DNA of 64,000 bases from Micromonospora avicenniae. Its GTDB lineage: Bacteria; Actinomycetota; Actinomycetes; Mycobacteriales; Micromonosporaceae. The stretch's first letter is position 1. Each line of letters opens with the position of its first letter. The DNA lies in assembly GCF_900156065.1 (NCBI RefSeq), contig NZ_FTNF01000013.1:124001-188000 (forward strand). The letters are read 5' to 3'. This document shows positions 1 to 7,456 of the stretch, piece after piece. The position numbers and the translations under genes are program-made. The notes beneath the pieces are model-generated. The model was not told where the DNA came from. It saw nothing but the letters and a program-made list of their open reading frames with translations, and did not search any database.

Positions 1-17
1 CGCCCGGGCCGGCCGGG

Positions 18-806
18 TCAGGTGTGCAGCCCGCATTCGGTCTTCTCGAACATCGCCCACCGGCCGGCGCGCGGGTCCTCCCCCGCCCTCGTCCGGCGGG
101 TGCACGGCCAGCAGCCGATCGAGCCGTACCCCTGCTTGAACAGTTCGTTGACCGGCACGTTCCAGCGGGCGATGTAGTTGTCCACATCCGCCTGTGTCCA
201 GGTGGCGATCGGGTTCACCTTCACCTTGCCGCGGCGGGCGTCGAACGCGACCACCGGCGTGTTCGCCCGGGTCGGCGACTCGTCCCGGCGCAGCCCTGCG
301 GCCCACGCGTCGTACCCGCTGAGCGCGCGCTCCAACGGCTCGACCTTGCGGAGCTGGCAGCAGTCGTCCGGGGACCTGTTGAACAGCCGCGGACCGTACT
401 GGCCGTCCTGCTGGCCCACAGTCAGCCGGGGCCGGACCGAGCGGACGTTCACCGGCAGCGTCCGGGCCACCTCGTCGCGTACCCGCAGCGTCTCCGGGAA
501 GTGCAGGCCGGTGTCGAGGAAGACCACGTCCACGCCCGGCGCGGCCCGGGACACCAGGTGGGCCAGCACCGCGTCGGCCATCGAGCTGGTGACGCAGAAC
601 CGGTCGCCGAAGGTCTCCGCGGCCCAGCGGGCGATCTCCAGCGCCGGGGCGCCCTCCAGCTCCCGACCGGCCGCCTCGGCGAGCGCACGCAACTCCTCCG
701 GGCCGCGCCGGGCGGGGTCCGCCGGCACGGACGCGCCGACACCCACCAGGGCGAGGTCCACCGCCGACACGAGAGCCGTCGCGGCCGGCGCGACCTCGGC
801 GCTCAC
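18..806 (-). CDS. cysH: Adenylyl-sulfate (APS) reductase, iron-sulfur type
   Basis: Reduces activated sulfate to sulfite in assimilatory sulfate reduction in the cytoplasm. The 262-residue product has the PAPS-reductase fold region and both cysteine pairs that mark the 4Fe-4S, APS-preferring bacterial class: a Cys-Cys pair in DDCCQLRK and a CxxC in GCWPCTRR. It ends in the ECGLH motif that carries the catalytic cysteine. The GTG start at 806 was chosen because it overlaps the TGA of the upstream zinc-ribbon gene by four bases, and sequence before it is low-complexity. It is the last gene of the operon with sulfite reductase; the product of this enzyme is that enzyme's substrate. Whether APS or PAPS is used is inferred from the cluster cysteines only. 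Confidence 0.93.
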   Translation of the reverse strand: MSAEVAPAATALVSAVDLALVGVGASVPADPARRGPEELRALAEAAGRELEGAPALEIARWAAETFGDRFCVTSSMADAVLAHLVSRAAPGVDVVFLDTGLHFPETLRVRDEVARTLPVNVRSVRPRLTVGQQDGQYGPRLFNRSPDDCCQLRKVEPLERALSGYDAWAAGLRRDESPTRANTPVVAFDARRGKVKVNPIATWTQADVDNYIARWNVPVNELFKQGYGSIGCWPCTRRTRAGEDPRAGRWAMFEKTECGLHT

Positions 807-964
807 CGGGTCACCGCCCGGCCGAGCAGGCCGGTGAACCTGACCGTGAAGACCCGGGCGCAGGCGTGGCACTCCCACGCGCCGTGGCTCGCCTCGTTCG
901 GCCGCAGGTCCTCCTCGCCGCAGTACGGGCAGTACAGAGGTGCCGCTCGGTTCTCGCTGCTCAT
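803..964 (-). CDS. Small zinc-ribbon protein between sulfite reductase and APS reductase
   Basis: A 53-residue protein with two CxxC knuckles (CPYC near residue 12 and CHAC near residue 34), spaced as in a rubredoxin-like or zinc-ribbon fold that would bind zinc or iron. Its ATG overlaps the TGA of sulfite reductase and its TGA overlaps the GTG of cysH, so the three genes are translationally coupled. Small proteins of this kind are common between these two genes in actinobacteria. An electron-transfer or metal role in sulfite/APS reduction is possible but not shown. The tight overlaps and cysteine spacing make the gene itself secure. Confidence 0.85.
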   Translation of the reverse strand: MSSENRAAPLYCPYCGEEDLRPNEASHGAWECHACARVFTVRFTGLLGRAVTR

Positions 965-2673
965 CGCAGTTCCTCCTCGTCGACTCTGATCACCCACTGG
1001 GCGAACGCCTCGCCCTCGCGCCGGCCGGCCAGGTAGCGGCGCGCCAGCCGCTCGACGTACGCCGGAAGCTCCTCGGCGGTGGTCTTCAGGCCGCGCAGCT
1101 TGCGGCCGAAGCCGGCGGTCTGCCCCGCCGCCATGCCGAGCCCGCCGCCGAGGTGGACCTGGAAGCCCTCCACCTGGCGGCCGTCCGGGCCGAGCACCAG
1201 CTGGCCCTTGAGCCCGATGTCGGCCACCTGGGTGCGGGCGCAGGCGTTCGGGCAGCCGTTGAGGTGGATGGAGATGTCCGCGTCGAAGTCGCGCAGCCGC
1301 TGCTCGAGGCGGGTCACCAGTTCCTCGCCGCGGGCCTTGGTCTCGACGATGGCGAGCTTGCAGTACTCGATGCCGGTACAGGCCATCGTGCCGCGCCGCC
1401 AGGCCGAGGGCCGGGCCTCCAGACCGATCCCGCGCAGGGCGGCGACCAGGGACTCCACCCGATCCGGCGCCACGTCCAGCACCAGCAGCTTCTGGTACGG
1501 GGTGAGTCGTACCCGGCCGCTGCCGTGCGACTCGACCACGTCGGCGAGACGGGCGAGCTGCCCGCCGGAGACCCGGCCCACGATCGGGGCGGCGCCCACG
1601 TAGCTGAGCCCGTCCCGCTGGCGGTGTACGCCGATGTGGTCGATCGGCTTCTCGGGCAGCTCCGGGGCGGGGCCGTCGAGCAGCGTCCGGCCCAGGTACT
1701 CCTTCTCCAACACCTCCCGGAAGCGCGCCGGGCCCCAGTCGGCGACGAGGAACTTCAGCCGGGCCCGGTTGCGCAGCCGACGGTAGCCGTAGTCGCGGAA
1801 GATCCCGACCACGCCGGCCCAGACGTCGGGCACCTCGGCCAGCGGCACCCAGACGCCCAGCCGCTGCGCCAGCATCGGGTTGGTGGAGAGGCCGCCACCG
1901 ACCCAGAGGTCGAAGCCGGGGCCGAGCTCGGGGTGCTCCACGCCGAGGAACGCGACGTCGTTGGCCTCGTACGGGGTGTCCACCAGCCACGAGATCGACG
2001 ACTTGAACTTGCGCGGCAGGTTGGAGAACTCGGGGTTGCCCACGTACCGGCGGACGATCTCGTCGATCGCCGGGGTCGGGTCGACCACCTCGGCCTCGGC
2101 CACCCCGGCGACCGGGCTGCCCAACACGATCCGTGGACAGTCTCCGCACGCCTCGGTGGTCTGCAGGCCGACCGACTCCAGCCGCCGCCAGATCTCCGGC
2201 ACGTCCTCGATCCGGATCCAGTGGAACTGCACGTTCTGCCGGTCGGTGATGTCGGCGGTGTCCCGGGCGAACTCCTGCGAGATGGTGGCGATCGTCCGCA
2301 GCTGAGCCAGGGAGAGCTGGCCGCCGTCGATCCGCACCCGGAGCATGAAGTGCTCGTCCTCGAGCTCGTGCGGTTCCAGCACGGCCGTACGCCCGCCGTC
2401 GATGCCGGGCTTGCGCTGGGTGTAGAGACCCCACCAGCGCAACCGCCCGCGCAGGTCGGCGGGGTCGATGGAGGCGAAGCCGCGGTGCGCGTAGATGTTC
2501 TCGATCCGCGCGCGGACGTTCAGCGGATCGTCGTCCTTCTTGGTCCGTTCGTTGGCGTTGAGCGGCTCGCGGTGACCGAGCGCCCACTGCCCCTCCCCGC
2601 GCGGGCGGCGCGGGGCTCGGGCGGGGCGGGCCGGCGGATCCTCGGGCCGGGTGGAGATGCTGCTGACCGCCAT
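961..2673 (-). CDS. sirA: Ferredoxin-dependent sulfite (nitrite/sulfite) reductase
   Basis: Reduces sulfite to sulfide for cysteine synthesis using siroheme and a 4Fe-4S cluster. The 570 residues have two ferredoxin-like half domains and two siroheme/4Fe-4S repeats. The cluster cysteines are visible as CTGIEYC (CX5C) and NGCPNAC (CX3C). An ATG at 2673 follows a strong GGAGG about eight bases upstream. It is the first structural gene of a three-gene sulfur operon, which favours sulfite over nitrite as substrate. Upstream lie a short leader peptide gene and two hairpins, suggesting attenuation by cysteine supply. Length and motifs match actinobacterial SirA. Confidence 0.93.
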   Translation of the reverse strand: MAVSSISTRPEDPPARPARAPRRPRGEGQWALGHREPLNANERTKKDDDPLNVRARIENIYAHRGFASIDPADLRGRLRWWGLYTQRKPGIDGGRTAVLEPHELEDEHFMLRVRIDGGQLSLAQLRTIATISQEFARDTADITDRQNVQFHWIRIEDVPEIWRRLESVGLQTTEACGDCPRIVLGSPVAGVAEAEVVDPTPAIDEIVRRYVGNPEFSNLPRKFKSSISWLVDTPYEANDVAFLGVEHPELGPGFDLWVGGGLSTNPMLAQRLGVWVPLAEVPDVWAGVVGIFRDYGYRRLRNRARLKFLVADWGPARFREVLEKEYLGRTLLDGPAPELPEKPIDHIGVHRQRDGLSYVGAAPIVGRVSGGQLARLADVVESHGSGRVRLTPYQKLLVLDVAPDRVESLVAALRGIGLEARPSAWRRGTMACTGIEYCKLAIVETKARGEELVTRLEQRLRDFDADISIHLNGCPNACARTQVADIGLKGQLVLGPDGRQVEGFQVHLGGGLGMAAGQTAGFGRKLRGLKTTAEELPAYVERLARRYLAGRREGEAFAQWVIRVDEEELR

Positions 2674-2728
2674 CGCGGCCTCCTCCGTCGTCTGCTGGAC
2701 TTCGGTGCGAGCGCGTACGCGACGGCGG

Positions 2729-2783
2729 CCCGTCAGGACGGGTTGAGGACAGCGATGTCAGGAGAGCCGGCGCGGAACGCGCC
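2729..2783 (-). promoter_or_regulatory. Two hairpins between leader peptide and sirA (possible attenuator)
   Basis: Two perfect stems lie in the 133-base gap between the leader-peptide stop and the sirA start. GGCGCG/CGCGCC with a 3-base loop is at 2769-2783; CCCGT/ACGGG with a 4-base loop is at 2729-2742. The first begins 24 bases after the leader stop, a position suited to being controlled by ribosome stalling. No U-run follows either stem, as is usual in actinobacteria. Function is inferred. Confidence 0.45.
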
Positions 2784-2806
2784 CGAGATGAATGAGTCGG
2801 GCGTCG

Positions 2807-2902
2807 TCAGTGGGCCGGACAGATCGCGCTGCGCACGCGGCCGTAGTCGACGTGGCGGCGGGCCACGAATCGACGCACGACGGCGGCAGTCATGCCCGTC
2901 AT
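2807..2902 (-). CDS. Putative cysteine leader peptide upstream of sirA
   Basis: A 31-codon frame (or 28 codons from the inner ATG at 2893) ending in RRHVDYGRVRSAIC followed by Pro-Ala-His. Short actinobacterial leader peptides near sulfur-metabolism genes carry a very similar Arg-Arg-His-Val-Asp, Arg, Ser, Cys pattern near their C-terminus, and some are known to couple cysteine availability to downstream expression. It lies 133 bases before sirA with hairpins in between. No strong ribosome site is visible before either ATG, so the message may be leaderless or nearly so. The match to the leader family is from memory of its pattern, not a search. Confidence 0.6.
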   Translation of the reverse strand: MTGMTAAVVRRFVARRHVDYGRVRSAICPAH

Positions 2903-2972
2903 GCTGCCATACCTGAGCGGCCCCGGCCACCGAGCGCGTGCCTGATCCCACATGACGGGCCGACCCCGTCGA

Positions 2973-2978
2973 TAGGCT
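2973..2978 (+). promoter_or_regulatory. -10 box (TAGGCT) for leaderless glycosyltransferase mRNA
   Basis: TAGGCT matches TANNNT and ends six bases before the GTG at 2985, so transcription would begin at the start codon. No ribosome-binding site is present. The same spacing recurs at four other genes in this window. Confidence 0.45.
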
Positions 2979-2984
2979 CGACCC

Positions 2985-4496
2985 GTGGGCGAAAAGTCCG
3001 ATAAGCGGCATCGGGCGACCCCGGCGGCGAGCGACACGGTGACGCCCGCGGCCCGGCGTGGCCTGCCCGGAACCGCGATCTGGCTGGCGCCGGCGCTGCT
3101 GACCCTCGCGGTGACCCTCTCCGGGCTCACCGGCGCACAGCTGTGGCGCGACGAGCTGGCGACGTGGAGCGCCGCCACCCGCTCGGTACGGGACCTGGTG
3201 CGGCTGGCGGGCACCATCGATGCGGCGACCGGGCCGTACTACCTGCTCATGCACGGCTGGGTCGCTCTCGCCGGCGACTCGATCGTCGCACTGCGGCTTC
3301 CGTCGGTGCTGGCGATGACCGGGGCGGCGGCGCTGACCGCGCTGCTCGGCCGGCGCCTCGCCGGAGCCCGGGCCGGGCTGCTCGCCGGGCTGCTCTTCGC
3401 GCTCCTGCCCAGCACGTCCCGGTACGCCCAGGAGGCTCGCCCCTACGCGCTGGCCACCCTGCTCGCCGTACTCGCCTCGCTACTCCTGGTCGACGCGCTG
3501 CGCCGGCCGGGCTGGGGACGTTGGACCGGGTACGCGGCCGCCCTCGCCGCGCTCGGGCTGACCCACCTGATCGCGCTCACCCTGCTCGCCGCGCACGCGG
3601 TCGCCGTGCTCGTCGCCCACCGTGTCGGGCTCACCGACGGCGGCAGGGGCCACCCGGACCGGCGGCGCTGGTTCTGGCTGCCGGCCGTGCTGCCGGCGGT
3701 GCTGCTGGTGGCCCCACTCGCACTGGTCGCCCGCAACCAGCGCGGACGCCAGTTGCAGTGGGTGGACATCGTCCGGCCGGCCGATCTCACCACGTTGCCC
3801 GGTGGGGTCGCGCAGAGCAGCGTGGTGGGCGGGCTGCTGGTGGGGCTCGCCGTACTCGGTGCCGCCCGGCTCGGCCGGCGTGCCCTGCTGCCCGGCGCCG
3901 CGGTGCTGCTGCCGGTGTCGCTGCTCTTCGTCGCCGGGTTGGCCGTACCGCTCTGGGTGCCCCGCTACCTGGTCTTCGTCGTACCGTTCGCGTGCCTGCT
4001 GGCCGGCGCGGCGCTGGCCGCGGTGGCGCTGCCCGGCGGGCTCGCCGTGGTGGTGCTGGCCGGGCTGCTCGGCCTGCCGGACCAGACCGCGCTGCGGCAC
4101 ACGCACGAGTGGCCGCGCAGCGCGCCGATCGACTACCAGGGGGTGGCCGAGGTGATCCAGGCCGATCAGCGCCCCGGCGACGCCATCGTGTACTCGCCCC
4201 GGCGTAGCTGGCTCTTCCTCGACTTCGGGATCGAGTACCAGCTCGGTGATCGGCGTCCCCGGGACGCGCTGCTCACCGAGAGCGCGGCGCAGCGCGGCGA
4301 CCTCTGGGCCGCCGAGTGCGGCCGGCCCGCCGACTGCCTGGCCGGAGTTCCCCGGGTCTGGCTGGTGCTCTCCGGCCGGCACACCGATCCGCTCGCCGCG
4401 GTGTCCGGCGCCAAGGGCGCCGCCCTGCGGGACGGCTTCACCGTCACGCAGGTCTGGCAGCGGCCGGGCCTCACGCTCACCCTGCTCACCCGGTGA
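2985..4496 (+). CDS. Polytopic membrane glycosyltransferase, GT-C/GT39-like
   Basis: A 503-residue integral membrane protein with about ten hydrophobic segments. After the first membrane segment comes an acidic DELATW motif, typical of the first periplasmic loop of GT-C enzymes of the dolichyl-phosphate mannosyltransferase (ArnT/PMT-like) group, which move a sugar from a polyprenyl-phosphate donor to a target outside the membrane. A soluble C-terminal region of about 140 residues contains two cysteines (ECG and DCL) that could form an extracellular disulfide. The GTG start at 2985 is supported by a TANNNT box exactly six bases upstream. Donor and acceptor cannot be read from sequence. Confidence 0.75.
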   Translation: MGEKSDKRHRATPAASDTVTPAARRGLPGTAIWLAPALLTLAVTLSGLTGAQLWRDELATWSAATRSVRDLVRLAGTIDAATGPYYLLMHGWVALAGDSIVALRLPSVLAMTGAAALTALLGRRLAGARAGLLAGLLFALLPSTSRYAQEARPYALATLLAVLASLLLVDALRRPGWGRWTGYAAALAALGLTHLIALTLLAAHAVAVLVAHRVGLTDGGRGHPDRRRWFWLPAVLPAVLLVAPLALVARNQRGRQLQWVDIVRPADLTTLPGGVAQSSVVGGLLVGLAVLGAARLGRRALLPGAAVLLPVSLLFVAGLAVPLWVPRYLVFVVPFACLLAGAALAAVALPGGLAVVVLAGLLGLPDQTALRHTHEWPRSAPIDYQGVAEVIQADQRPGDAIVYSPRRSWLFLDFGIEYQLGDRRPRDALLTESAAQRGDLWAAECGRPADCLAGVPRVWLVLSGRHTDPLAAVSGAKGAALRDGFTVTQVWQRPGLTLTLLTR

Positions 4497-4614
4497 CCGG
4501 CGGCCCGGGCAGCGCGGTGACACGGGCGGCCCGCGCAGCGCAGCTGGCCCGGGCAGCGCAGGTGGCGCGGCGGCGCGGCGGCGCGGGTGGAATTGGTGGC
4601 CGGGAGCGCGACCG

Positions 4615-6210
4615 TCAGGCGGAACGGCCGTCCGCGCCACCGCGCGCCAGCGGCACGACCAGCACGGCCTCCGTGCCCCCACCGGAGGCGTCGCGCAGCT
4701 CGATGCTGCCCCGCAGCTCGCCGGTGACCAGGGCCCGGACGATCTGCAGCCCGAGGTTGCCCCCGCTGTCGGCGTCGAACCCGGCGGGCAGCCCCCGCCC
4801 GTTGTCGGTCACCGTGACGTGCAGCTGCTTGCGGAACCGGTGCGCCGACACCACCACCTCCGGCATCGCCGACAGGTCACCATCGCCGGTCGAGGCGCTC
4901 ACCAACGCCGGCGCGGTGAGTCCGGCCCCGTCGGTGTCCTCGTCCCCGTCGGCCGAGGGGAAGCCGTGCTCGACGGCGTTGAGGAGCAGCTCGTTGAGGA
5001 CCATCACCAGGGACGTGGCGATCTCGGCGGGCAACACGCCGAAGCTTCCCGTGCGACGCATGCCGACCGGCACCTCGGTCGCCGCCACCTCGGTCGCCGC
5101 GCTGGCGACCCGGTCGACGATCGTGTCGAACTCGACCGCCTCGTCGCTGGACATGGAGAGCGTCTCGTGCACCAACGCGATCGAGGCGACCCGGCGTACC
5201 GAGTCCTCCAGGGCGACCCGCGCCTCCGGCATGGCGACCCGGCGGGCCTGCAGGCGCAGCAGCGCGGCGACGGTCTGCAGGTTGTTCTTCACCCGGTGGT
5301 GGATCTCCCGGATGGTCGCGTCCTTCGTGATCAGGGCGCGGTCCCGGCGACGTACCTCGGTGATGTCGCGGACGAGGACCAGCGCGCCGATCGGCACGCC
5401 GGCGGGCATCAGCGGCAGCGCCCGGGTCAGCACGGTGGCGCCACGGGCGTCGATCTCCCGGCGCGGTGGCGCATCACCCCGCAGCGCGGCCAGCACCGCG
5501 TTGGCCGCGTCGGTTCCCTCCAGCGGGTCGTTGGCGAGCCGGCGGTGCAGCGCCGCCAGGTCCTCGCCCACCAGGTGCGAGGCGTAACCCAGCCGCCGGT
5601 ACGCGGACTGGGCGTTCGGGCTCGCATAGGTGACCTTGCCGTTCGCGTCCAACCGGACCAGGCCATCGCCGACGCGGGGCGCGGAGGTCGTCTCGCCCGG
5701 GTGCCGGGGCGGCGGGAAGGTGCCGTCGGCGATCATCTGGGCCAGGTCGTCGGCGGTGGTCAGGTAGTTGAGCTCCAGTTGGCTGGGCGTACGCGCGGTG
5801 GAGAGGTTGGTGTCCCGGCCGACCACGGCCACCACCTCACCCGCCTCGCCGTCGGAGGTACGCAGCCGGACCGGAATCGCCTCGTGCCGGGCGGGCACGT
5901 CGCCGTACCAGACCGGGTCGCCCTCCCGCCAGATCCGGCCCTGCCGGTAGGCGACCTCCAGGTGCGCCACCTCCGGCCCGCCGACGATCCGGCCCACCTG
6001 GTCGTCCTGGTACGCGGTGGGCGCGGTGGTCGGGCGTACCTGGGCGACGCAGAGGAACGTGCCGTCGGCGTCCACCGGCGCCCAGAGCAGCAGGTCGGCG
6101 AAGGACATGTCGGAGAGCAGCTGCCAGTCTCCGGCGATCCGGTGCAGGTGGTCGATGTCCGCCGGGCGGAGCTGGGTGTGCTCCTCGGCGAGGTCGCGCA
6201 GCGTGGACAC
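4615..6210 (-). CDS. pdtaS: PdtaS-type sensor histidine kinase (GAF-PAS-HisKA_2-HATPase)
   Basis: Soluble two-component kinase of 531 residues. The order is an N-terminal GAF-like PdtaS domain (about 1-150), a PAS domain (about 170-290), a HisKA_2 box with IREIHHRVKNNLQTV near residue 300 containing the phospho-accepting His, then a HATPase with NELLLNAVEHG and DNGRGLP. This layout matches mycobacterial PdtaS, whose partner PdtaR is an ANTAR RNA-binding antiterminator encoded elsewhere; no such gene is in the window. The GTG at 6210 (VSTLRDLAEEH) fits the family N-terminus; GTG at 6216 is an alternative. It starts about 25 bases after the SIS-protein stop, so both probably share a transcript. 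Confidence 0.85.
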   Translation of the reverse strand: MSTLRDLAEEHTQLRPADIDHLHRIAGDWQLLSDMSFADLLLWAPVDADGTFLCVAQVRPTTAPTAYQDDQVGRIVGGPEVAHLEVAYRQGRIWREGDPVWYGDVPARHEAIPVRLRTSDGEAGEVVAVVGRDTNLSTARTPSQLELNYLTTADDLAQMIADGTFPPPRHPGETTSAPRVGDGLVRLDANGKVTYASPNAQSAYRRLGYASHLVGEDLAALHRRLANDPLEGTDAANAVLAALRGDAPPRREIDARGATVLTRALPLMPAGVPIGALVLVRDITEVRRRDRALITKDATIREIHHRVKNNLQTVAALLRLQARRVAMPEARVALEDSVRRVASIALVHETLSMSSDEAVEFDTIVDRVASAATEVAATEVPVGMRRTGSFGVLPAEIATSLVMVLNELLLNAVEHGFPSADGDEDTDGAGLTAPALVSASTGDGDLSAMPEVVVSAHRFRKQLHVTVTDNGRGLPAGFDADSGGNLGLQIVRALVTGELRGSIELRDASGGGTEAVLVVPLARGGADGRSA

Positions 6211-6235
6211 GCTCACCAGCGTGCCACGCGCGTCC

Positions 6236-7288
6236 TCACATCGTCGCGGTGACCTTCTTGAGTCCGCGCGGGGCGTCCGGATCCTCACCCCGGGTGAGGG
6301 CCAGCGCCAGGGCGAGCCGCTGCAACGGCAGGATGTCCAGCAGCGGGGCGTACCGCTCGTCGACCTCGGGGACGGCGATCCGGGTGGCCCCCTCGACGTC
6401 GGCCGAGCCGACGACGACCACGTCCGCGCGGCGCTCACCGAGCCGGGGCAGCACCTTGCCCATCGAACGACCGCCGGGCCCGGAACCGACCACGGCGAGC
6501 ACCGGGACGTCCGGGTTGGTCATCGCGAGCGGGCCGTGCAGCAGGTCGGCGCCGGAGAAGGCGAGCGCCGGCAGGTAAGACGTCTCCATCAGCTTGAGCG
6601 CGGCCTCCCGCGCGGTCGGGTAGGCGTACCCGCGGCCGGTGGTGACGAGTTGGGCGGCGAACCGGTAGCGCGGTGCCAACTGCGCCGGGGTGGGATCGGC
6701 GAGGGTACGGGCGGCCAGCTCCGGCAGCGCCGCGACGGCGGCCCGCTCCTCGGCCGGCAACACCCCGTCGCCGGCCCGGATCCCCTCGACGAGCAGGAGG
6801 AGGGCGAGCAGTTCGGCGGTGTACGTCTTGGTGGCCGCCACCGCTCGCTCGTGACCCGCGGCGATGTCCACGCTGAGCTCCGCGACGTCGGCGAGCGGCG
6901 AGTCGGGCGCGTTGGTGACCGCGAGGGTGAGCGCACCGGCGGCCCGGGCCTCCCGCAGCACCTCGGTGAGGTCCGGCGAGCCGCCGCTCTGGCTCACCCC
7001 GACCACCAGCGCGTCGGAGAGGTCCGGTCGGCCGCCGTAGAGCGTGACGACGCTGGGTGAGGCGAGCCCGGCCGGCAGGCCGAGCCGGATCTCGGTGAGG
7101 TACGCCCCGTAGAGCGCCGCGTGGTCCGAGGTGCCCCGTGCGGTGAAGACGACGTGCCGTGGCCGGCTCTCGGCGATCACGGCCGCGACCCGGGCGATCG
7201 CCCCGGCGTGCTCGGCGGAGAGCAACCGCTCGTAGCCGGCCGGCTGCTCGTCGATGTCGGCCGCCATGCCGGCCCCTGCACGCGTCAC
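6236..7288 (-). CDS. SIS-domain sugar isomerase/deaminase (GlmS C-terminal half-like)
   Basis: 350 residues with two SIS (sugar isomerase) domains. Recognition points are FTARGTSDHAALYG, the phosphosugar-binding VGVSQSGGSPD, and ATKTYTAELLAL, as in the isomerase half of glucosamine-6-phosphate synthase and in AgaS/NagB-II type deaminases. The glutaminase half is absent, so ammonia-dependent isomerisation or deamination of a hexosamine phosphate is most likely. The GTG at 7288 is preceded by GGAGGAG seven bases upstream. A direct repeat in the upstream region may bind a sugar-responsive repressor. It precedes the PdtaS-type kinase in the same direction; the functional link, if any, is unknown. 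Confidence 0.82.
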   Translation of the reverse strand: MTRAGAGMAADIDEQPAGYERLLSAEHAGAIARVAAVIAESRPRHVVFTARGTSDHAALYGAYLTEIRLGLPAGLASPSVVTLYGGRPDLSDALVVGVSQSGGSPDLTEVLREARAAGALTLAVTNAPDSPLADVAELSVDIAAGHERAVAATKTYTAELLALLLLVEGIRAGDGVLPAEERAAVAALPELAARTLADPTPAQLAPRYRFAAQLVTTGRGYAYPTAREAALKLMETSYLPALAFSGADLLHGPLAMTNPDVPVLAVVGSGPGGRSMGKVLPRLGERRADVVVVGSADVEGATRIAVPEVDERYAPLLDILPLQRLALALALTRGEDPDAPRGLKKVTATM

Positions 7289-7352
7289 GGAAACTCCTCC
7301 CACTGCGCGATTGCCGCGCGTTTCCTGCTCAGTCTTGCATCTTTGATCTGAC

Positions 7353-7371
7353 ACGAGCAATTGAACGAGCA
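7353..7371. promoter_or_regulatory. Direct repeat upstream of SIS gene (possible DeoR/GntR-type operator)
   Basis: ACGAGCA occurs twice, at 7353-7359 and 7365-7371, 12 bases start to start. It sits 65-80 bases upstream of the SIS-protein start and overlaps a weak TTGCTC -35-like element on the minus strand. Sugar-phosphate genes are often controlled by DeoR proteins bound to direct repeats, but no such regulator is in the window. Confidence 0.3.
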
Positions 7372-7456
7372 GTAGTGCGCAGATGATCACCATGTCGCTC
7401 CAACATCACCTAGGCTGTCCCGGCTCTGTTCCGCCACCGGACGACGAGAGGACGAC

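Noticed and set aside
940..2916. A 658-codon open frame on the plus strand opposite sirA
   Set aside because: It mirrors the codon structure of sirA; composition is Arg/Ala/Gly/His-rich with no recognisable domain. Similar long antisense frames occur throughout this high-GC window.
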